The translations under genes and the position numbers were made by a program. Shown in pieces: positions 6,583-8,557 of a stretch of 8,557 bases of DNA. Origin of the DNA: an uncultured Verrucomicrobiales bacterium (GTDB lineage: Bacteria > Verrucomicrobiota > Verrucomicrobiia > Verrucomicrobiales > Akkermansiaceae); assembly GCA_937969125.1 (NCBI GenBank), contig CALBVA010000096.1, forward strand, positions 1 through 8,557, in the 5' to 3' direction. The notes below the pieces were generated by a model. That model did not search any database. It was not told the origin of the DNA and saw only the letters and a list, made by a program, of their open reading frames with translations. Positions within the stretch are counted from its first letter, which is position 1. Every line of letters starts with the position of its first letter.

Positions 6583-7725
6583 TTATTTCGCCGATTCAAT
6601 GAGCGCCACGAATTCGTCGAAGAATCCCTTGTCGTCATTCGGCCCCGGAGCAGCTTCGGGGTGGTGTTGCACTGAAAAGACTGGGTCCTTCGTGCTTCTC
6701 ATTCCTTCCACGGTGTTGTCGTTGAGATTGAGGTGAGTCACTTCCACGTAGTCGGGGAGGGACTGGTCATCTGTCGCGAAGCCGTGATTCTGCGCCGTGA
6801 TCGCGACCTGTCCGGTGCGCAGATCTTTGACGGGATGATTGCCCCCGCGGTGGCCGAACTTCAGCTTATAAGTCGTCCCGCCATAGCAGTGAGTGAGAAT
6901 CTGGTGACCGAGGCAGATCCCGAAGACGGGTTTCTTGCCGATGATCTTTTTCACTTCCTCATGGATGTCGGTGAGCGCAGCCGGGTCACCGGGGCCATTG
7001 GACAAAAAGACGCCGTCAGGATCTTTCGCCAGGACTTCTTCAGCCGGGGTGCGGGCGTTGACCAATTCCACCTCGAATCCCGATTGGCGGAGTGAGCGGA
7101 GGATATTACGCTTAATACCGAAATCGTAAGCCACGATGCGATATTTCACCGGCGGGAGCTCAATGTAATTCGTCTCTTGATTTGTGGTCACGCTAGGAAT
7201 GGTCCAGAGGCGGGACTCGCCTTCCCAGACATAGGGTTCCTTGGTGGAGACTTCTTTTACAAAGTCGCTGCCTGCCATGGGTGGGGCGTCCTTAGCTGCT
7301 TGAATGGCTTCCTCTTCAGTTAATTCGGTCGTAAGCACGGCACGCATCGCACCCTGCGAGCGCAGATGCTTTGTGAGGGCGCGGGTATCGATATCCTCGA
7401 TACCGATGATTTTGTGCTCCTCGAAATACTCCGCGAGCGATTGATGGGAGCGCCAGGACGAGGGGACTTCGCAGAGTTCCCCGATCACGAAGCCGCGCAC
7501 ATGCGGTGCGCCTGATTCGGCGTCTTCCGGGTTCACTCCGTAATTTCCTTGGAGTGGATAGGTCATGGTCACAATCTGTCCGCGGTAGGAAGGATCAGTA
7601 ATGATCTCCTGATACCCCGTCATCGAGGTGTTAAAACAGATCTCGCCGGAAGTTGTTCCGGTATGACCAAAGGCACGTCCGCTAAAAGTGCGGCCGTCTT
7701 CGAGAGCGAGGATGGCGTTCGTCAA
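6583..7725 (-). CDS. carA: Carbamoyl-phosphate synthase small (glutaminase) subunit
   Basis: This 380-residue subunit hydrolyses glutamine and passes ammonia to CarB, which makes carbamoyl phosphate for pyrimidines and arginine. The N-terminal CarA domain is clear (AILALEDGRTFSG; GEICFNTSMTGYQEIITDPS). The class I glutamine amidotransferase domain (about 195-375) has SNGPGDPAAL (242-251), the nucleophile C271 in FGICLGHQ, and the partners H355 and E357 in QHHPEAAPGP. These match E. coli C269, H353 and E355. The start is TTG at 7725: an in-frame TAG lies 11 codons upstream with no ATG or GTG between, and the N-terminus aligns with the family. It is first in the carA-purA-uppS-regulator-upp cluster. 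The large subunit carB is not in this window. No T-box, PyrR attenuator or uORF is visible upstream. Confidence 0.96.
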   Translation of the reverse strand: MTNAILALEDGRTFSGRAFGHTGTTSGEICFNTSMTGYQEIITDPSYRGQIVTMTYPLQGNYGVNPEDAESGAPHVRGFVIGELCEVPSSWRSHQSLAEYFEEHKIIGIEDIDTRALTKHLRSQGAMRAVLTTELTEEEAIQAAKDAPPMAGSDFVKEVSTKEPYVWEGESRLWTIPSVTTNQETNYIELPPVKYRIVAYDFGIKRNILRSLRQSGFEVELVNARTPAEEVLAKDPDGVFLSNGPGDPAALTDIHEEVKKIIGKKPVFGICLGHQILTHCYGGTTYKLKFGHRGGNHPVKDLRTGQVAITAQNHGFATDDQSLPDYVEVTHLNLNDNTVEGMRSTKDPVFSVQHHPEAAPGPNDDKGFFDEFVALIESAK

Positions 7726-7734
7726 GGCGGGCGG

Positions 7735-7763
7735 ATTAGAGGGTAGGGCAAGGCACTAGGCAA
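7735..7763 (-). promoter_or_regulatory. Candidate sigma-70-type promoter for carA
   Basis: On the minus strand TTGCCT (plus 7758-7763, 4 of 6 matches to the -35 consensus) and TCTAAT (plus 7735-7740, 5 of 6 to the -10 consensus) are separated by exactly 17 bases. Only nine bases lie between the -10 box and the TTG start of carA, so transcription would begin at or within a few bases of the start codon, giving a leaderless or near-leaderless message. The box matches and spacing are seen; use as a promoter is inferred. Confidence 0.35.
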
Positions 7764-7810
7764 GCGGATCTTTTAGCGGCTCGGTGACATGAGGATTTCG
7801 GGTTTTTCAG

Positions 7811-7830
7811 CATGATGCATTGAGATCATG
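7811..7830. repeat. Inverted repeat CATGAT-N8-ATCATG
   Basis: Perfect 6-bp inverted arms at 7811-7816 and 7825-7830 lie 20 bp apart end to end. They sit in the middle of the 170-base divergent gap between carA and the right-hand gene. The size and symmetry are those of a dimeric regulator's operator, but could arise by chance. Confidence 0.3.
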
Positions 7831-7834
7831 TCCA

Positions 7835-7857
7835 TTTACCCAATCTTTACCCGGTAA
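7835..7857. repeat. TTTACCC direct repeat overlapping a TTACC/GGTAA inverted repeat
   Basis: TTTACCC occurs at 7835-7841 and again at 7846-7852, eleven bases apart (one helical turn). The second copy continues into GGTAA so that 7847-7857 reads as a perfect inverted repeat around a single central C. This arrangement of two in-phase half-sites plus a facing one suggests a protein-binding site in front of the gene starting at 7896. Confidence 0.35.
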
Positions 7858-7863
7858 TGATCG

Positions 7864-7873
7864 CCTCATGAGG
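7864..7873. repeat. 10-bp palindrome CCTCATGAGG
   Basis: This is a perfect palindrome located 22 bases before the ATG at 7896. Its half CATGAGG also occurs upstream at 7788-7794, so the two outer copies of the motif flank the other repeats of the gap. No function can be assigned from sequence alone. Confidence 0.25.
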
Positions 7874-7895
7874 TGGCCGCGATCTATGGTGACCA

Positions 7896-8557
7896 ATGTC
7901 AAAGACGTTCCGCATCCTCTTTCCGATCATCGCGATGGTGACAGTCGTCATGTGGTTCATAATCTTGGCGCTTCCCGAGCAATCTCATCTCGGGACATCG
8001 AGCGAAGGACGATCGGATAGGCGGATCGAGCCGCCGCCCGACTCCCGCTTCCGTAGCTCAGCGCCTTCTGCCAATCGCTCTTCAAATCCAAGCCCCAGCC
8101 AGCTTGATCTTCGCCGTCTCCAGGCGGCCTACCTCGATTTTGGAACGCGCCACCAGCCGCCACGTAGTTGGAATGATGAAGATTACGAACTGGCCCGGGA
8201 CGCGATGGAGTCGTTGGGAATTAGCGCGGAGATGATCCGACTTCTTCAGTTCCTCTCGGAAAACTCGCTGACTACGATTCATATCGAGCAGGCAATCAGG
8301 GCCGAAATCGCTTCCTTGGACCCGTTGGTAGCTACCGCCGCTCGTGAGGAACTCATTGCCATCTCAACTCCAGAGGGGGACCATGGTAATGTTCATCGTA
8401 ATTTTTTTCATGCTGCCGGGAAGGCCTGTCCATCTGAATTCTTCAGCGATTTTCTGGCCTCCATCAAGGATCCCGGTGCTGTTGAAAAAGCCATTCTCGG
8501 TCACAGCGAGGCTTTGTCCAAGAGTGACCCTGTCGCCGCCTTTGAAATGATTATGGA
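7896..8557 (+). CDS. Unrecognised membrane-anchored helical protein (partial, runs off the right edge)
   Basis: Frame 3 is open from ATG at 7896-7898 to the window end, giving 220 codons with no stop. I do not recognise a named family. Residues 1-27 are a short basic N-terminus (MSKTFR) and one hydrophobic helix (about 6-26) with no clear signal-peptidase site, so it is probably a signal anchor. Residues 28-70 form a hydrophilic linker rich in Ser, Pro and Arg. From about 71 the sequence becomes helical and acidic, with spaced 'DP' turns at LDPLVATAA (141-149), KDPGAVEKAI (191-200) and SDPVAAFEMI (210-219), suggesting a repeated helical-hairpin module of a type I associate with verrucomicrobial hypothetical proteins. 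There is one FHAAGKACPSEFF stretch with a single Cys. A weak GGTG lies four bases before the start. It is divergent from carA. Confidence 0.75.
   Translation, partial: MSKTFRILFPIIAMVTVVMWFIILALPEQSHLGTSSEGRSDRRIEPPPDSRFRSSAPSANRSSNPSPSQLDLRRLQAAYLDFGTRHQPPRSWNDEDYELARDAMESLGISAEMIRLLQFLSENSLTTIHIEQAIRAEIASLDPLVATAAREELIAISTPEGDHGNVHRNFFHAAGKACPSEFFSDFLASIKDPGAVEKAILGHSEALSKSDPVAAFEMIM

Overview
This window looks like an ordinary chromosomal stretch from a Verrucomicrobiota bacterium, probably near Verrucomicrobiaceae. That placement is an inference. It rests on three things: the C-terminal tail of a secreted protein at the left edge (the 'LEYAxGT ... FRY ... VEVSxDLxxW' style seen at the end of many verrucomicrobial surface proteins), a membrane-anchored protein with 'DPxAA' helices at the right edge, and start regions that mostly lack a clear Shine-Dalgarno sequence. 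No mobile element, CRISPR array, rRNA or tRNA gene was recognised.

Layout, left to right. (1) 1-267, plus strand: the last 88 codons of a large secreted protein. (2) 268-429: no proper gene, but a startless open frame encoding a CxxC-containing, protein-like segment. (3) 445-1029, minus strand: a CDP-alcohol phosphatidyltransferase (PgsA-like). (4) 1085-2440, plus strand, divergent from pgsA: a single polypeptide joining the 16S rRNA dimethyltransferase RsmA/KsgA to a complete Nudix hydrolase. (5) 7725 down to 2526, minus strand: five tightly packed genes in the order carA, purA, uppS, an NtrC-type response regulator, upp. Gaps are 15, 27, 16 and 3 bases, so they are very likely co-transcribed. 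(6) 7726-7895: a divergent intergenic region rich in short inverted and direct repeats. (7) 7896-8557, plus strand: an unrecognised membrane-anchored protein running off the right edge.

The minus-strand cluster combines pyrimidine synthesis (CarA, glutaminase subunit of carbamoyl-phosphate synthetase), purine synthesis (PurA, first step from IMP to AMP), pyrimidine salvage (Upp, uracil to UMP) and the carrier lipid for cell-wall synthesis (UppS). PgsA across the rsmA gene adds phospholipid synthesis. The odd member is a sigma-54-type activator with receiver, AAA+ and Fis-type DNA-binding domains, and no sensor kinase in view. Its position suggests a link between nucleotide or envelope supply and sigma-54-dependent transcription, but nothing in the sequence identifies its targets.

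The most notable items are the RsmA-Nudix fusion with a strong internal ribosome-binding site exactly at the domain boundary, the orphan regulator inside a nucleotide operon, the very short predicted leader of the TTG-initiated carA, the repeat-rich divergent region, and two protein-coding segments at the window edges that lack a complete start-to-stop frame here.
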